From assembly GCF_000003815.2 (NCBI RefSeq), contig NC_049995.1:13044062-13108061 (forward strand): a DNA stretch of 64,000 bases, written 5' to 3'. Position 1 is the stretch's first letter, and each line of letters opens with the position of its first letter. This DNA is from Branchiostoma floridae. Taxonomy: Eukaryota; Chordata; Leptocardii; Amphioxiformes; Branchiostomatidae. The position numbers were made by a program, and so were the translations under genes. Of the stretch, positions 13,043-25,015 are shown in pieces. Under the pieces are notes generated by a model. It made no database searches. It was not told where the DNA came from and saw only the letters and a list, made by a program, of their open reading frames with translations.

Positions 13043-13310
13043 TTGTAACCAGTGCAATGGCTGAGTGGTTAGAGTGTTCGCCATGTATTCCGTAGGTCGT
13101 GAGTTCTGTCCCCGGGCGAGTCATACCACATACTTTAAAAATGTAACATGCTGCTGTCTCTGCTTAGCACTCAGCACGAATGAGGAAGAGTATGATAGTT
13201 ATAAACACATCGCTATCTTGGAAAGTTGTGTGTCCCAAGGGCTACAGAAACGGAGATGGGCGCCACCTTAAGCATGTTACAGATGTACGGGCAACTTTAA
13301 CTTTTTTTAA
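13043..13310 (+). mobile_element. tRNA-derived SINE family S1, long form
   Basis: Head with A-box TGGCTGAGTGG and a weaker B-box (GTGAGTTCTGTCCC), middle module (CTGCTGTCTCTGCTTAGCA), conserved GGAGATGGGCGCCACC, tail CAACTTTAACTTTTTTTAAC. Flanked by imperfect target duplications CCTAGGACT (13034-13042) and CCTAGTACT (13311-13319). Confidence 0.8.
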
Positions 13311-13507
13311 CCTAGTACTGCGACGGTGATGAAGTTGTTCGACATTTACATCTTTTGAAAAGGTAACTGAAACTTTAAGCTCCCGGAAATGTCAATCAAT
13401 CGATGGGAACAAAAATAACTCCTTGATCTCTTACATAACATGAAGCGCATGCGCACTTTATCGGCTGACGGCACGGTCCATCACTTGATGGATCAGTCCC
13501 TTGTGAA

Positions 13508-13607
13508 NNNNNNNNNNNNNNNNNNNNNNNNNNNNNNNNNNNNNNNNNNNNNNNNNNNNNNNNNNNNNNNNNNNNNNNNNNNNNNNNNNNNNNNNNNNNN
13601 NNNNNNN
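13508..13607. other. Assembly gap (100 N)
   Basis: Run of N about 190 bp after SINE S1. Confidence 1.
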
Positions 13608-15381
13608 ATTTCTATAATGTATTCTACCAACACAGATGAACTTTAATGCTAAGATACATCTAAGTTAGTTTACCAAAATCGTTATGCTACTTGCACTTGT
13701 TTCTACTTTTGACTTCAAGTGGAATTTATGAAGGTGTTGGGCATACATATGGAGCTATTCCCGTATCGTTATCATAATGTCATTTTCATTTTCAAGATAA
13801 ACACCTCAAAATGCATATCACAGACACGCTAACGTACTTACATCAATGAGAATGCAGCTGTAAGTGCAATAACTTCCCGAGGTATCTCAACTTCAGTAAA
13901 TCAGGAAGTTTTGCGGCCTTGTTTGTAGTCTTTAAACGGTAACCTTACACTTTCTTCTAAAGCAATATATTTTTGTCACGGTAGGTAACGTTACATGTAA
14001 ATCTGAACCCAAAAGTCTTAAGTTCTTACGAGGTTAGCATATATTATATCAGGTCTCCCTTTGGGTCTTGTTTTCCGTTGAACGTGCTAATGATGTAGTA
14101 AAATCCGCTTCCTCATCTTTAACTACAGAAGGCCATTGATGTAACACCTGACCTTGTCCTTACACCAAAGCGTGCTTCTACAGAACAAACATACATAAGC
14201 AAAATACAGATAGCGGCCCACTCAAGTCGATAGAACTTATATTGGCGCCAGTATCAAAATAAAATGAAAATGGCAGATAGTTGCACAAGACAGACAAAAT
14301 AGATATAAACACAAGTAACAAAATTAATTGGGTATTGAGCGGTTGAAGCGCAAGTACTAATTCCCCTCCCTCAGTGGCTAGATAGGGCACTGAAAAGCAT
14401 AATTTGGAGCGAAAGGAGTTTGTACAATGTAATTCTGGGTTGAGCACATAATCATACAATTTGTGGAATATCTACAAAGAGAAGAACCATAGAGTAGTAA
14501 ATGTGTGATTTCGCCATCAGACAGGGAGTAAATGTTTGATTCTAACAAAATTATCTTTCTACGCACATCATCTTAAAGGAGGAAACTTTTAGTAGGTCAG
14601 TTAAGGACATCAGTCCCATTTGTACATCCGTCATTTTGCTACTTTGCGTACACCCACCAAGAGATCTAACCGAGTAACCCTCACGTGCTGCACCTCATAG
14701 AGGATGATTAATGATGATGAACCCTCACGTGGGGCAGCTGGTGTCTTCTGGCACAACAGCTGAAGACACATGGCATCTGAGGCTATATTTGTGTTTTAGT
14801 CACTCGTTATTGACATGAGTTGACATACTGTTTAGAAAGAAGCAAAATAAAAAGTACTTATTCACAGTGTCAACCATTTGAATCTGAAACTTGATGCAGA
14901 GTCACGGAAATGAATAAGTTACACATCGCTGTTTTCATGTCAAGGTTGCCTCAGGTTTGACTGGAATGGCAAAGACGAAAATGTACACAAGCACTTTTAG
15001 TTTATCAAATGACGGTATGTACGTAAGAAGTTTGGTGTTCAATTTAACCGAGTAATGGCTTCTACAAATATTTTGCAACACAACATTCTATTTCCGTGTA
15101 CATTACAAACAGAAAATGCTTTTTGGAAATTAACAATTATTCCAAGGACAGCTACTACACCGATTAAGTTGAAACTGAAATGATGTTGCCACATCAGAAG
15201 CACGTACATACGTACACTTCAGTAGCACGTACATACGACCCACAGCAGGATCTAGAATGATGTATGGTGGCACCGTGATACTCAAAACTTTGGTCCCAGA
15301 TAAAACTACTGTGACAATGATGGGTTGGGTTCGATGCGATCGATGATCTTTAAGGCAGAAGAAGGTGCAGCATGCTACTAA

Positions 15382-15481
15382 NNNNNNNNNNNNNNNNNNN
15401 NNNNNNNNNNNNNNNNNNNNNNNNNNNNNNNNNNNNNNNNNNNNNNNNNNNNNNNNNNNNNNNNNNNNNNNNNNNNNNNNN
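15382..15481. other. Assembly gap (100 N)
   Basis: Run of N next to A/T-rich sequence. Confidence 1.
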
Positions 15482-15633
15482 ACAACAAAGAAAGAATTAA
15501 GCTAATCAAAATCCAAAAAGAAAAGAAATCTTGTAAAAAATTTGTCGTTTTTTTTTTGGTGTTGTTCAAGAAAATGAAACAATTGGAGAAATATGGCGAA
15601 CATTTTCAATCTAGCAGAGACAAAACATGTCTA

Positions 15634-15800
15634 ATACATGTTGAAAAACAAAGTAATTACAAACTTTTCAGCGCCATACTACCAGCAGTCTCTAAGCCCT
15701 AGCTACAAGAAAATATGTTGATACATGTTGAAAAACAAAGTAATGACAAACTCTTCAGTGCTATACTACAAGCAGTCTCTGGGTCTAACAGTGCTGGTAC
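15634..15800. repeat. Tandem duplication, period 87 bp
   Basis: ATACATGTTGAAAAACAAAG at 15634 and 15721, followed in both by TACAAGCAGTCTCT-like sequence. Confidence 0.75.
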
Positions 15801-16367
15801 ATGAAAAACTTCAATTAACGCCTCATTTCCCGAAGCTATGCATGGAGACGTCTTTGCTACTTTGTAACAAATTAACAGTCGTCGAAAGTATCACTTTGAG
15901 ACTCTCATTAAAACACGCTGATTCTACTTAGGGCCAAGAGATGTCTGAGCATGTTCTTCGGGGACACAATGACGAAAATCAATACGTCTAAGAGAGTGTC
16001 AGACGAGGGTACTAGATATTAGATAGTTTTAAAGATTTGGTAACAGTACCTTTGCTTTGGCGTTTTATCAATAACCGTCAGCATTCGATATGCAAAATAA
16101 AGTGGTAAAATCTCCTCAGGTCCTAATGTAGATGTCTAGATAATAGTATTGAAGCAAAAAATCTAGCTCTTATTTCTTGAAAGATATGTTGGATGGCTAG
16201 ACTCTAAATATACAGTTAGGTGTCTGCACTGGGAAAAGGCTAGGGGTATACAAAATTTCGTAAAACGTAGCACGCAATGCGAAATGGTGTGATGCAAGAT
16301 AAAAAGTTGAGATCTTGTTGGGGCTCTTAATTAATATTCTTCCCAGTTTCCTATCACGAGTTCTAAA

Positions 16368-16606
16368 GGTGGTATCTCACTGCACCGCACTCATGCGGTG
16401 CTACGGGGTTCGAAAGATAATCAACGAATTTCAGAGATAAATAACGGATTTTCGCTTTGTGCATTTTATTGTCTTCTAAGTCATGCTTTTACGTAATAAG
16501 TAAAATCAAAATCATAAAAACAATCAGGTAAAATGACACAACAGTGCCACAGTGAACGAACCCCGCAGTGCCTCACCGGTGCCCGAATGTGCAGTGAGAT
16601 ACCACC
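16368..16606. mobile_element. MITE family A, copy 1
   Basis: 239 bp with inverted ends GGTGGTATCTCACTGCA. Left flank TAAA, right flank TTTA. It is flanked by an imperfect 34-bp direct repeat (16334-16367 and 16609-16643). No coding capacity. Confidence 0.85.
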
Positions 16607-16643
16607 TTTATTCTTCCCAGTTTCTTATCACAAGTTCTAAAGG

Positions 16644-17726
16644 GTTTCCACAGATTGGAGGACACGAACTAGGCCTATCTTTACCTTGTCACATATATAA
16701 CCGCATCGCAACGAGCTCATTAAGCCGATAGCTTTCAAACGGAGATCCAAAGATCAAAGAGCTCTGAGAACAGAAACTTCGTGCCTCCGGCCTACACAAG
16801 GGACGCCCGTCTGTGTTCATTAATGTCCTTCTCTCACACCAGGCTAATTTGATTCTCGGTACAGACGTGTAACCGACAGAAATACTCGCCGAATGAGGAC
16901 AAGTGGAAATTTGATCTACAGAAATTCTAAATGTGTGATACATTTATGCATATTTCATCTATTTAGGTCTCGCTTTATACGATGCAGAAACTTTATTATC
17001 ATCTTGTGTAACAGAAGCAGTGTGAACGAAACTCGGAGTAATGTTCAGTGGCCCTAACACAGAGCATTCATTATCATTAAGATTCATCTATTCGTATTCT
17101 AATAAATACCTGTTCACTGTGTTTCTGTAATATTGATTCGCTGTGAATTTTTATATTATATTTTTTATATTTTTGTACATTATTGCATAAGTTAGTAACT
17201 AATTAAAACAGCAGGGAGTTTCAGCATATGGATTGAATTTGTTCACGGGCCAGACAAGATTTTGGTACCAAAATGATTTTTTTAATCTTTATGCAAAACG
17301 GAGATATAGTTTTGGGTATGTAGGTCTGTGTGTCTGGGTTTCCGGATTTTTGTAGTCAACATAACTTATGAGCCTCTGGATGGATAACAATGATGTAGGT
17401 AGGTGTCGGGAAGACAAAGTTCAAGGTGAATTTTGGTCCCCCTAGTATGTGATCTTGGTACTGCGGCAGAACTTCTGTTTTTATATCTTTGACCTGGATG
17501 TACTATAGTCTTCCTTTTTTGGTGGCAGATACTAGTAGCTTGTGACGTAATAAGGGAGCAGTGGTGTATGTTTGGGCCCCCTAGCAGCTTGTTTTTGTAT
17601 CTACAGCAACAAGCCTTTGATCAGTGTTACCCAGCTTACATGGGTAGCTTTTATTTAATGCAACCACGTGACCAACTGACGTCATCCGAATGGACCTCCA
17701 GTTTGACACTTGATGTACTATAAGGG
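16644..17726. other. No gene seen
   Basis: AT-rich, unrecognised. Confidence 0.55.
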
Positions 17727-18105
17727 ATAGGATTTTAAAAAAATCAAACATCAAAATTTTAATAGAAACTTAGGTGAAATTCACCAGAGACATCCCATTT
17801 GAGGCAGTGGTTACATCTAATGAGTATCAATGAGACCAATCTACATGAATGTCAGTTTGGGCCATGCGCCAATGAGCAACATAAATATATATATACTTTT
17901 CCCGTTTATGGCATTCAAGATTGACTTACTTGAACTCAGGATTAGAACAATCAAACATCAATATTTCAATAGAAACTAGGTAGAATTCACCATAGATATC
18001 CCGTTCGAGACATCGGGTACATCTAATGACTTTCAACGAGACCATTCTACATGAGGCTGGGTCAGTTTGGGCCAATGAGCAACATAAATATATATTTTCC
18101 CCTGA
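17727..18105. repeat. Tandem duplication, period about 205 bp
   Basis: AATCAAACATCAA, TAATAGAAACT, TACATCTAATGA and CCAATGAGCAACATAAATAT occur in the same order in both halves. Confidence 0.75.
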
Positions 18106-18786
18106 AATCCTAGTCCAGACTTTTGTCCTAAAGCGCCCTTGGGGAATTTCACGGCATTCATGTTCATTATCCGAGAAGGGAAAATCCATAGTCACGGTCA
18201 TCCACTGACCTTTGTTACATCCAGCTATCTTTGGAAAATTAAGACCTTAGTCGATGATAAACTCGTCACTATTCGGAGAGTGGCCCCGAAAGGGCATCGC
18301 AGTCGCCAGCACGGCTTTTCTCGATAATTACATACCTCACGGTTGAACTTATAATTAGAGGATCAAAGAAGAGGAAACAACTGAGAGAATGGATAGTGGT
18401 ACCCGGAATAACTTTGTGTAAGGTGATTGGCAACGCATGAAATCGCAGAGCTTAAAAAATTTAAAAGATGTTCACCGATGGTATAATGGATTCTTTTGTG
18501 TTTGCGTCGTCTGAAGAACTTAAAAGAATGCGTATATCGTAGTTGAGATCCCTAGCACTTTCGTTTGAAGCTCCAGATATCTAGAATATTTTAATACTTT
18601 TCTTAATAATTGACCAATTTGCATGATTTGCAAGAAGTAGGCCTAGGTGAATACATATCTGTGCAGTGAATTACTCAGTAAGACACCTGAAATACCAAAA
18701 TCAATATTTGGGATTACAGACCTTGGAATACTTGGATACCGGGCTCGTTCTCATTTAAATGTCGAAATGCTGTCGCCTGACTTTAA

Positions 18787-19756
18787 CCTTCAAACACCCG
18801 AGTGGGGTCCATTTGGACCCCAGGCATACATTTTGAAGTACCATTTGTACATTTTTAATCTGAAGAAAAATTCCTTCCGTGACTTTGTCAGCCAATATCT
18901 TCTATATCTTCACCTAAGTTTTTATGAAGATTGGTACAATACTGTGGAAGCTATCAAGAAAGTCCGTGATCAGTCCGCCTGGGGTCCAAACGGACCCCAG
19001 CAAAAAAGTGCAGCTTTTGAAACCAACTTTTGAGTCTAACTCCCTAACTACTTATCGTATCACCACCAAACTTTCAGAAGATAATAAACATGTAAAACTA
19101 AATCCTCATAAAAACTTCTGTGTCATCACCATGTAATATGACGACATTATGACATCATTTAGCTAATAAGGGCGGCCATTTTGGATTTTGACTAATGACG
19201 TCATGAAATTAGCATAAATTATAAATTTTGAATCATAAAAATAGCATTGAATTTCATAGAATTTTATTGTTGCAAGAAAACAAGCATTGTTTACCAAGAA
19301 AACCTTGTTTAAGTCAAAATTGGCAAATTTTGGCAAAAATATGCCTGTCATAATTCCGTTGCCATGGCAACCCCAAATAATGATAAATTTACTTTATTGA
19401 TTAAAAGATTTGCTAACAATATTTTGTGATATATTACCAAGTTTCGTAGCTTTAGCTCTAGCCGTTCATGAGTTATTGGACATAAAGGTTGCTGAGGGCC
19501 TCAAAATTCCCCTCTCTAGTCAGAATAGGTTTAGTGCAAAATATGATCCTTCTGATCTTTGCATAAATTATGATAATGAGGTGGAATTAGCAACACCTTA
19601 ACATGTCGAAATATTCCTCTTACATTGACGTAGCAATGTATGTACAATGATCACCGATAGGAATTGGAACTGAGATTTTATGAACAAAACATTTTGGGGT
19701 CCGTTTGGACCCCACTCGGTCATTTTAGTCGCAAAAAAAGGTCGGGTGCTTGAGGG
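18787..19756. mobile_element. piggyBac-like non-autonomous element, 970 bp
   Basis: TTAA on both sides (18783-18786, 19757-19760). Terminal inverted repeats are CCTTCAAACACCCGA and, on the right, CCCTCAAGCACCCGACC. Next to each end sits a palindrome GGGGTCC(A/G)TTTGGACCCC, with a third internal copy at about 18981-19001. The CCC terminus plus TTAA target is the piggyBac superfamily signature. No transposase ORF. Confidence 0.75.
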
Positions 19757-20099
19757 TTAAGGCTTGATATGGAGAAAATTATAGACAACATCACTGGTTC
19801 CTTCATTTTTCCACAACCCCTGTAATGTTTTACAAAAGATGCACAACAACATTCGTATTGGTTGATGGCTTACACGGTTATTATAGACACGGTTCGTATT
19901 TCACACCCTAAAAAATGGCTGTCGCCTGAGAAGAAACGAAGAATTCAAATAGTAGCCAAAAATGTAACAATTCAGTTCCCAGAATGATTGTTCGGCAGGT
20001 GAAACCAGCTACCTAGGCCCTAAGCCCGATCACGTCAGATCGCTCCTGTCACTGATCTTGGAGGCTGTGTGAGGTGGTTTATGCCTGTCGCCAGATTCT

Positions 20100-20474
20100 G
20101 TAACAAACGTTACCGCCACCAGTGCGATGGTTGCCACGGTTTTATTATCCACGTATAAGACTAGAAATAACCATTTTTGTGACGCTGTACAGTTTTTCTG
20201 GCTTCCTAAAGAAACAAGAAAGGGTTGTTGACTGTTATTTGTATCCCACCTTGCTTAACAAAATGTTGTACAAAAATGACTGTAACAAACGTTACCATCG
20301 TTCGATGCTGTCTAAGCTTTCTATGTGACCTGGTGTAAAAACGCTGCCCACTTTTCAAATGTTCCTTGGGACATCCACTTATACCTAAATGATGTAGCCA
20401 ATAAGGTAAGCCCTTTAGAAGAAATCAGGGTTAAGTTTACTGTTGTAACAAACGTTACCGGTAACGTTTGTTAC
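20100..20474. repeat. Repeated 15-mer GTAACAAACGTTACC with a 30-bp palindrome
   Basis: Exact copies at 20100-20114, 20282-20296 and 20445-20459, and an inverted copy at 20460-20474 that makes a perfect 30-bp palindrome with its neighbour. The intervening DNA is not obviously repeated. Function unknown. Confidence 0.7.
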
Positions 20475-20666
20475 CTGCACTGTAATGTATTACCAATGGG
20501 ACCTAAGATAATAAGTTGCCATTTTTTGGCTTTGGTTAAAAGAGGAATTTTCCTATACACCCAGGTAGTTTTCACTGAAAATAAAGCCGATTTATTCTTC
20601 GACCAAAAAAATGCCATTTTCGACATTTCAATGAGAACGAACGGAGGATGTGGACACCACTATAAA

Positions 20667-20737
20667 GGTGGTTCTCACTGTAACTAAACTAACCCCGCAG
20701 TACCGCACAGGTACCCCAAGTGCAGTGAGATACCACC
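20667..20737. mobile_element. MITE family A, copy 2 (internally deleted)
   Basis: 71 bp that keeps both ends (GGTGGTTCTCACTG and GCAGTGAGATACCACC) and the sub-terminal CCCGCAGT...GCAC motif, but lost the middle. Right flank TTAA. Confidence 0.75.
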
Positions 20738-21300
20738 TTAAGGTACAAACAATATAGGATACGTGTATATGGTAACTAAAACAAATAAAACAAAATCACA
20801 CCCGTGTTACAGGGAGTGAAGGAATTTCATTAAAATGAATATAAATATCGATGCCACCTAGACACCGCGCATTTCATCTCGCATTACGCTGTCTCGCCTC
20901 GCATATTCCAGATGGATAAAACTTTTCCAGGAATCATTTTACAGCGTCCATGACGACTATAAAGTGCTAGTTAAACTTGATCTTGTGCCTCGGGTTACCT
21001 CAGTTGATATTAGTCTCTCAGAATCCAGGCTCAGCAATCACCGACTCACGCTCTGGATGACGTAGACTCCAGGAGAGCGTGGAATTAATTAGTGAACAGG
21101 CCTGATCTGATAGATGGGTGGCAGCGCGGAACATTTGCTTAAACCTCCTGGGGCTGGGATTTTTGGGACATGATGGATAAGGGAGGTTCGGCAAGGACAA
21201 TTAGTGACGTCTGAAACGACAGGGAGGTCCCGGATTAACATAGACTCTTCCTGTTGTCCTCGACTTTCGTCCTCTTGGGAGTAATCACCAAGAACTTTAA

Positions 21301-21538
21301 GCTGGTATCTCACTGCACTTGGGGCACCGGTGCGGCACTGCGGGGTTTTTTCACTGCAGCACTGTTGTGTTATGTTCGCCTATTCTTTGTAATCTGGATA
21401 TTGCGTAATAATATGACTTACAAGACAACGAAATACACAAAGCGTAAGAAAATGATTTCTTTATCTCTAAAATTCGTTCAGTAATCTTTCGAACTCCGCA
21501 GTGCCGCACCGGTGCCCCATGTGCAGCTAGATACCACC
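21301..21538. mobile_element. MITE family A, copy 3
   Basis: 238 bp between perfect TTAA on both sides (21297-21300 and 21539-21542). The inverted ends continue into GCGGCACTGCGGGG / CCGCAGTGCCGC. The SINE at 21552 begins 13 bp after it. Confidence 0.85.
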
Positions 21539-21551
21539 TTAAACGAGCATT

Positions 21552-21823
21552 TCGTCGAGTGTGGCGTAACTGGTAGAGTGTTGGATTCGAAGTCTAGAGG
21601 TCCGGAGTTTCATACTTGTCGTGCCCACGACGTTGTGCCCTTAATTAAGGCACTTAACACGACTTACCTCCCTCCACCAAGGTGTAAAAATGGGTAACTG
21701 ACTTTGGTCAGGGAAGTAAAAGACTAGTACTACCTTAACCTTCCGTCTGCCCTGTGTATGTGGCACTGTTACTAAGTCACTAATTGTAGTGTCACATTGT
21801 CCTTGTCTGTCCAAAACCAAACA
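21552..21823 (+). mobile_element. tRNA-derived SINE family S2
   Basis: Head GAGTGTGGCGTAACTGGTAG, degenerate B-box, then GTTGTGCCCTTAATTAAGGC, ACTTTGGTCAGGGAAGTAAA, and 3' end CACATTGTCCTTGTCTGT. Matches the inverted copy at 26606-26880 over its full length. Confidence 0.75.
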
Positions 21824-22479
21824 ATTGAAAATAGGAATTAAAAAAAAACTGAACGACCAGAAACGGAACTATAAGTTTGGTAAATGTTTGATCTTTGATA
21901 TCCGTGGAGCACCTGGCCAACACACGGGTGGGACCTGTATGGTAACTAAATTTATAATGGAGCATTTGGCAAATTTGTGACTTGAACGTTGACATCGTTC
22001 TTTCAAAAATTGAAACACATACTGAAGAGAAAGTGGGGATGGAATAGAATTTCTGGTATCTGTAGTAGAACTCCCAAGCACCCGAAGAACTTTATCTATT
22101 CCTAACCTTAGTAATCGGGAGGAAAGATAATAACGGCGATACGTGTAGATAATCGCTGATATTCCATAATTGTTTTTTATTAACCATAAGAATGAGAAAA
22201 TAAAAACCACAAATCCTACCATTGATATGCCAGGATGTATCAAACATTTACAATGGGAGCCACGGGCAAATATAGACTTTGTGAATGCTGGACCTGCATG
22301 TTGATTTATACAAGAAGAATGCATGTCACTGCTTTAAAAGGTGGGATTTAGCCTGGCGCAACAGTCATGTAGAGGAGTCACGACCGCCATATATGGGAGA
22401 GTGCTTGTCAATATAAATCTCATTCTTTGTTCAGTGCGTGAAATCAGGTCACTGCGTGTAATCCAAGGCACTGTCGAGT

Positions 22480-22606
22480 GTAATCTCCAAGCAGATCCTA
22501 GGATGCATAAGATAGTATCAAAATCAGGTAGAGGATCTAGGAATGCAGCATGCCTAGGACTGTGCATTCCCATCGGCTGCACTCCTTTGCCAGATTTTGA
22601 CACATC
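22480..22606. mobile_element. MITE family B, copy 1
   Basis: TAATCTCCAAGCAGATCCTA then ATAAGATAGTATCAAAATC, ending GCCAGATTTTGACA, a shortened copy. Family B arms recur at 22640, 37658 and 46635. Confidence 0.6.
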
Positions 22607-22639
22607 GTTTGTTTAGTTCAGCCACTACGAACAATGCAA

Positions 22640-22905
22640 GGTACTGTCGAGTGTAATCTCCAAGCCGATCCTACGGTGGCATAGTATCAAAATTTGGCAG
22701 AGGAGTGAAGCCTGCCTAGGAGTGTGCATTTCCCACCGGCTGCTGCGTTTGATCTTATCTATCTTAAGCTTTATTGAACAGTAACAACAATTCCATACAT
22801 TGACATTTACATGTACAGCTTCATGACCACTACTAGACAAAGTATCGTTTCTACAACATTTAACAATCTTAACGAGCTTTTGATATTATGCCACCGTAGG
22901 ATCAG
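22640..22905. mobile_element. MITE family B, copy 2
   Basis: Left arm TAATCTCCAAGCCGATCCTA then CGGTGGCATAGTATCAAAA, right arm GATATTATGCCACCGTAGGA. The middle holds about 130 bp not present in the other copies. Confidence 0.55.
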
Positions 22906-23309
22906 ATAGCATCAAAAAGCTGCATGGGGACTGATCTCCATTACAAACTTTAAGGCAACATGGTAGAGGCGATAAACAGCAATTTCGATGCTTCCATATC
23001 GGCCGGCGCTGAAGATGGAAGGATATTTCCTACGTTTCCCAGCACAGTGCGTCTGGGGGACTTTTCGGCACAAGTTGCCTGATCGGTGCTTGACTATCTT
23101 TCAAAAATGTCAGCACAGTCCTAAAAATAGTCCATTGATTGATGGTCGGTCAGAGAGTGTTAATAGTGACTATTAGTCTGTATGAATACCCTTCTTGCAT
23201 GTATATTTCATTCTTGCGTATCCTCCCTACGACAACGTTTCACTGACAGTAGAAAATAAGTTCAAGGATGTCGGAAGGTTGCAAATAGAAAATAACTGAA
23301 AGGCTGTCT

Positions 23310-23402
23310 AACATTTTCCGTTTCCAAAATCATATACAGTTGTTTGAGTAGCTACTTTTTGGCGTATCTTGTTACCTGGATGTCTAACCTTCATCAACGC
23401 AC
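23310..23402 (+). repeat. Dispersed repeat family E
   Basis: CGTTTCCAAAATCATATACA, GTTGTTTGAGTAGCTACTTT, TTACCTGGATGTCTAACCTT: the same order as 8210-8300. Confidence 0.6.
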
Positions 23403-23861
23403 ATTCGAAGTTTATCGTGTATGTTATCCGCAAACGAACCCAGAAGTTGGCGCCGAGAACATATCAACCTTATTGGCGAAGGTGATGAACACAAAGCAAC
23501 GCCTCGACATATCTTGGCTGTGAGACGTGATTTTAGAAGACAATCCCTGACAACTTCAGAATATCAGACTAAACTGTCTCTGACTGGAGGCAGTTATTAC
23601 CTGGCGAGGCGTGCGTTGATGATACGTCCTGGAAATCCGGAAGTGCGTCATAGAGAGTGTGGGTGCAGCTGAGGAGAATCTGCCTGTAAGGTCTTACTTA
23701 TCAAAGGATGCGGACACAGCTGGGCTCGCATGACGCTGATGAAAGAATCAGCCACCTTTTCTATTCATTTGTACTCATAAGTATCAGCTCATTTATTTCC
23801 ATTGTGCTGCTTCAGTATTATTGTATTCTTTTTGTATCACTTTCAGTATTTGTAGAGATTG

Positions 23862-24039
23862 AGAGAGAGAGAGAGTGAGAGTGAGAGAAAGAGAGAGAGA
23901 GAGAGGGAGAGAGAGAGAGAGACTTTAGACTTTAAACTTTATTTGAAAATCCATTAGTGACGTGCCCTAGGGCACGCCACTAATCTTCCTGGACAGAGAG
24001 ATATGGAGAAAGAGAGAGACAGAGAGAGACATAGAGACA

Positions 24040-24073
<34 letters not shown>
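23862..24073. repeat. GA microsatellite, interrupted
   Basis: (GA)n at 23862-23921 and 24000-24073, separated by a LINE-like hairpin end. Confidence 0.9.
23925..23995 (-). mobile_element. LINE-like 3' hairpin inside the GA microsatellite
   Basis: On the minus strand a near-perfect 30-bp palindrome centred on GTGCCCTAGGGCAC (23954-23983) is followed by CAAATAAAGTTTAAAGTCTA, a terminal hairpin plus AATAAAG and short tandem tail, as at the ends of some LINEs. It splits the GA repeat in two. Confidence 0.45.
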
Positions 24074-24075
<2 letters not shown>

Positions 24076-24175
24076 AAAATCATATCCAGGTGCTTGAGTG
24101 ATGTGTGATGGTTACTTGAGTAACTGGTATTTGGTGTACCACATTGCCTGGATGTCTAATCTTCATCGACGATTC
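24073..24175 (+). repeat. Dispersed repeat family E, adjoining the GA repeat
   Basis: ATCAAAATCATATCCAGGTG, TTACTTGAGTAACTGGTATT, GCCTGGATGTCTAATCTTCA. Confidence 0.55.
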
Positions 24176-24740
24176 ATGTACCTCGTTATGAGATTACAAG
24201 GGCAGATGGGATCAGACAAAAATAATGAGATACATGACTAGTGGATGGCTTTCCAAGAACACAATGGTATGAGCCTTGTGTGTTGACTGATAGATAGACT
24301 CTGACAGCTTCCATACCTCGTATCAAACTACAGGGAAAACAAAGCAATTTACTGCTATGATGGGAACTGCGATATGACAAAACACGTAAGATTTGTCCGC
24401 ATGAAACCCAAATGATTATCACTACATAATGGTATCAAATGGACGCCCCTGTACGTCATAATACTATCTAATCGACTCGTTCTGACAGCTGAGTTGGAGC
24501 CGAAAGCGTGGGTGGAAACAACTCGACAAAAGCTGAGTACTGCAAGAAAAACGCTGTTAACAGCCTTATGGCAAAATCGTTCAAAAGAGAGACCATACAC
24601 AGGGTAAAACCCAAAAGAAAAGAAAGAGGTAATAAAATATATAAGTAGATGAGAGAATGGGATAAGACAAAATAACGAGATTCATGGAATAAAACATGTC
24701 AGAATTATTAATTTTAGATTAGAAAATCTAGTCTTTATAA

Positions 24741-25015
24741 CCGGTTTAAGGTCCGCGTGAGAAGAGTGTTTGCCATGCATTAGGGAGGTCTAAGTTCGAT
24801 CCCCGGCCGAGTCATACAGCGAAGACTAAAAAATGGTACTTGCTGCTTTCTCTGCTTAGCAGTCAGGAAGAAGTATGTAAGTTAAACACACACCACTAGC
24901 AGTAGATTATTGTAGTGTGTGTACAAACGTTGTACGGCTCAGGGCTACTGAAGCGGAGATGGGCGCCGCCGTATGCACTATATCTGGTGTAGGAAAGACT
25001 TTATCATCTTTTGTT
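24741..25015 (+). mobile_element. SINE S1, long form, older copy
   Basis: Head with GTTCGATCCCC B-box and GAGTCATAC, middle TGCTTTCTCTGCTTAGCAGT, then GCGGAGATGGGCGCCGCC. Diverged tail, no target duplication seen. Confidence 0.7.

Larger units (their letters stand above)
13608..16333. other. No gene seen
   Basis: Unrecognised apart from the gap and the 87-bp duplication at 15634. Confidence 0.55.

Noticed and set aside
13046-13125. Possible functional tRNA gene
   Set aside because: A-box and B-box are present, but there is no closed acceptor stem and the sequence continues into a SINE body with target duplications.
20122-20687. Two adjacent frames (68 and 120 codons) as a small gene
   Set aside because: They overlap the repeated palindromic 15-mers and the deleted MITE copy 2; no family resemblance.
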